NCBI GenBank assembly: GCA_963855995.1
Contig: OY979716.1
Coordinates: 86,630,250 to 86,694,249, forward strand
Source: Muricea muricata
Taxonomy: Eukaryota > Cnidaria > Anthozoa > Malacalcyonacea > Plexauridae
DNA length: 64,000 nt
Reading direction: 5' to 3'
Position numbers and translations under genes: made by a program. Below, one piece after another: positions 61,061 through 64,000 of the stretch; positions within the stretch are counted from its first letter, which is position 1; the number at the start of each line of letters is the position of its first letter. The notes beneath the pieces were generated by a model. That model did no database searches. It was not told the DNA's origin and saw only the letters and a program-made list of their open reading frames with translations.

Positions 61061-64000
61061 TGTGTCTGTAAAATCCTGCTGCTGACTTTGGGTCAAAAAA
61101 TAAATCACCCCTGATTTTTTTACCTTTATTAGGGTTTGTAAGTTTACTTTTAAAGTGCATTTGGATTTTTGAATTTTTGTTTTTTCTTTGAGATTTTATG
61201 GTTTTTAATTTTAGCCAGTATAATTGAAATCGGGCGTCTGCCACCAAGACAAAATTGACGATTTTCAAACAGCCAGTACAAACTTGCCATTTTGCATTTA
61301 GATTTAATTTAAAAAAATCTTCAAAGACTATCCCTTCTAGTATGTAATCATGATAGAAATATAGAAAACTCGCAATTTTTTTCCTCTCCACCATACTTTG
61401 AAGCGTCTCCCGTATGAAGACCTTACATCTATTACATAAAATATGTGACTTGGAAAATTATTTTCTCAAAAGTGGCACCTATTCAGGAACTATTCTCATT
61501 TAAACTAAAGTACTAACGTGAATTATTCTCTGAGTTAGCAAAAAGTTTTGGGCAAACAAACGAGCCACTAGTAAAATAATTTTATTGAAAAAATGCTAAT
61601 TTTAGCTTCTTGCTTCACATGCGCCATGAACAACATAATAATAAACTGTAATGCAAAGTTTATTTCATCATCGTTTTATGACCAGATACACAATAATTCA
61701 AAACGTGACATTTTACAAATGAAATTTCTTAAAATACGATCGCCGAATGTCCATAGCAACGCAGTGACAGTAAAAATACATTGATGTTACACCTTTAAGT
61801 CTGTGCAAACACAGACCGCGATGTTTTAATCGACACACGGGAGTCAGCAGACTATTTATTTTCAAGATTTTTCAACAAATCTGTTCCTCTTATGATATTA
61901 CGATTTGCGATTCTTAAACATTACAGCTTGTTTATGTTTTCAACCCAAGCAATTCAACTGTCGTAGTTTAGCAAATCGTATAGGCGTGTTGTTTGTTGAA
62001 GTTTGCCACTTCCGGTGTTAATATTGTTATGAAATTAGCTATTTAATTGTTTAATACTTTATCACATTATTTGCTGATCGCATTATTTTTACCCGTTATG
62101 CTTTAGTCTTTTTGGAGCGCAAGCTTCAATTGACAAAAAACTTGTCGATTTCAAAATGTAAACAAACAACAAATAACTTACAGGCTCATTTCGCATACGT
62201 GTTTTAATGCCAATTGTTATTGCATTTACGTTTGACTCACAAATTTTAATTAAAAGCAGAAATACAATTCTATGGAGACTTGCTTTCTCAAAACCTGTCT
62301 CAACAGTGAATGCGGCAGTGATTGTGGAAAATAAGAAGTCGTCTTTCTTACAGAATGCGATGATGACATTTCTGGCCATCTTGCAAGTTGCCACTTGTCC
62401 AGAGAGTCTTTATCAGAGTTTTGACTAATTCATGCTCAATGTGGGCTGTACGATATCCCTGACAATCTACTGTCGCAGATGAAAATATGTCCTAAGCATC
62501 GACATCAAATTGGGAAATTTTGGCGTCCTTTAAGAACATGCCAATATCCTGTCATGAAGGCAAAGCGTTGCGTAGTGTCAAAGACATAGAGATAATAAAA
62601 GAATAGAGGGGGCTTCGTAAGATAAATTCAGTCAAACGAATGGGACAAATTAAAGCTACCTAATGGGTAGCAATTAAAGACCCGGATGTATGGCTGTGCA
62701 CCTATTGGCTGGTTATCGACTTTTCACAACAAGAAATTGAGAAAGCTCGAGAAAAACTTTTTCCAATTTTTTCACACTCAAAGTTTTTTTATGTAAAAAC
62801 AAAGCCAAAAATGTTGAAGATTACTGAGGGATTGCCTTGAACGTTTTGAATTTTGAGTTTTGAATACTGGATAAAGTTGGGTATGTTTAATATTGAGTAT
62901 TTGTGAGCAGAAATGCCATTTTTGTATTCAAAAAAACAGATGAACACGCTTGAAAAGTCTTTAAAGTTTAAGTAGATCACAGTATTGTGGTTGTACACTT
63001 TGTTGCACCTCTAAAACAATTTTAATAACTGTCTGAAGGCAAAAAAGTTAAATTTGTGTCCAGATGTGAGATATTTTGGCAGATATTTTGCAAACCCTCG
63101 CTGTGAAAAGCTGGTCAAAAACTTTTTGCTATGCGTTGCTAGGGAGAACCTAAGGTTGAAAAACTCTGATATTTACACAAAAACCTGGCTGTCTGCATCT
63201 AAAATTACAAAAAGTAGAAAGCTAAAAACATATTTTCCTAGTATAGTCAGTATCTGTGTGCATACTGGTCATAAAAAGAAGCAAAAATTGGCAAAAACAG
63301 TATGCTTTCATCGCTATACATCCGGGACCTAAATTTGCCCTCCCCCCCTTTGATTTGTTCAATTTGTCCCGCGACTCCTCCCCAGATGCTCTATTCTTTT
63401 ATAATCTCTATGGTCAAAGGTAGTCACGTAATTCATTTTAAAATGGCAAAAAAACAGTACCTGTTGGATTGCATAAGCATTTATTACAATTAATATATGG
63501 GTCAATTAATACATTTTTGAAATTTGAAAACAGACAAACGTAAAACTGGATAAAAATTTGCGCATGCATATAACTATGCTACGCATGGCTCTGCCAAACT
63601 GTACGTCAGTGTAGTTAAAATACAGTGAGCTTTATCATATATCAGGATTCTGGAGTAAGAACTGGAGGGCCAAAACTGAAGCCAAAGCTTGCATTCTCTG
63701 CACGGTAAACATAGGCTGGCGAATGGCCATACAGCTAATCTATGACAAGCATTCCCTTTTCTAGGTCTAGTTTAATTATATTTTGCAAATTCGAAAAACC
63801 TGTTAACAACTACCTCAAGGGAATTTGCGACATTCTTACACCAACGTAAAAGTTGCTCACTTCCTGTTTTAAGTTCTTTACTTCCTGTTCTTATTCCAAA
63901 AATCTAAGGTGCAAGAGCGATTTGAATGAAAATTTTATAGTAACTGCTTTTTCCCCTTCAAAAATGTGAAAGGGAGGAAACAAAGTTATAGAAGAAACAA
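61061..64000. other. No supportable gene
   Basis: AT-rich DNA. ORFs here are short and low in complexity, with no motif, splice support or terminal repeat I can defend. A CCCTCCCCCCC tract lies near 63,340. Confidence 0.45.

Noticed and set aside
61041-61394. A 117-aa ORF on - to the right of the LINE
   Set aside because: Low-complexity Lys/Phe-rich composition and no motif; it begins at the LINE break and looks like chance coding.
1-64000. tRNA or rRNA genes
   Set aside because: I saw no cloverleaf with A and B boxes and no rRNA-like sequence, although a covariance-model search was not possible here.

Overview
This is AT-rich animal DNA made almost entirely of nested mobile elements. Spliceosomal introns, a CR1/L2-type LINE, hAT, piggyBac, Tc1/mariner, IS3EU-like, Helentron and Polinton/Maverick elements, and a DUF6589 relic together suggest a marine invertebrate. 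Family resemblances from memory point to a cnidarian, which is inference. I saw no intact ordinary host gene; the RecQ-like, PIF1-like and DUF6589 genes are broken and probably element-derived.

Left part (1-29.2 kb): degenerate ~205-bp repeats; an unrecognised broken gene; PIF1-like and RecQ-like helicase pseudogenes; a DUF6589 pseudogene; then an old Helentron (10.0-25.7 kb) split by two datable insertions. The first is a 2,887-bp hAT element (12,727-15,613) with an 8-bp target duplication TTTATAAA. The second is a 7,769-bp IS3EU-like element (16,741-24,509) with a 6-bp duplication CTCAAT. It carries a DDE transposase on + and a zinc-ribbon/UIM/HECT ubiquitin-ligase gene on -, and the ligase gene is itself invaded by a piggyBac. 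After this come a DIRS-like gag relic, a large hairpin, a Tc1/mariner relic and a 5'-inverted LINE.

Right part (29,245-60,910): one 31.67-kb insertion with 130-bp terminal inverted repeats (127/130 identical) lies inside the LINE, whose reading resumes at 60.9 kb. It is a Polinton/Maverick (virus-like transposon). It encodes a protein-primed DNA polymerase, chromodomain integrase, packaging ATPase, a capsid-type protein, adenain-type protease fragment, basic core proteins, a collagen-stalk fibre and several early-type genes. A second, far better preserved Helentron lies inside it (about 30.2-41.2 kb), with a 2A peptide, a cysteine-protease-like domain, HUH Rep, PIF1 helicase and AP-type endonuclease. 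A spliced RPA-like gene is convergent to it. Removing the Helentron leaves about 20 kb, a normal Polinton size.

The Polinton seems to have two expression classes. Non-structural genes lie behind arrays of a ~16-bp iterated motif (core AAAGTRCRTTT), usually with a TATA box 33-48 bp before the ATG. Several structural genes instead carry an AGTATTCAT-like box. Structural precursors contain adenain-type cleavage sites, but the protease has lost its C-terminal half and the polymerase is broken. This copy is therefore recently inserted yet not autonomous as sequenced. Many frameshifts sit in homopolymers, so sequencing error must be excluded. I see no supportable gene from 61.1 kb to the end.
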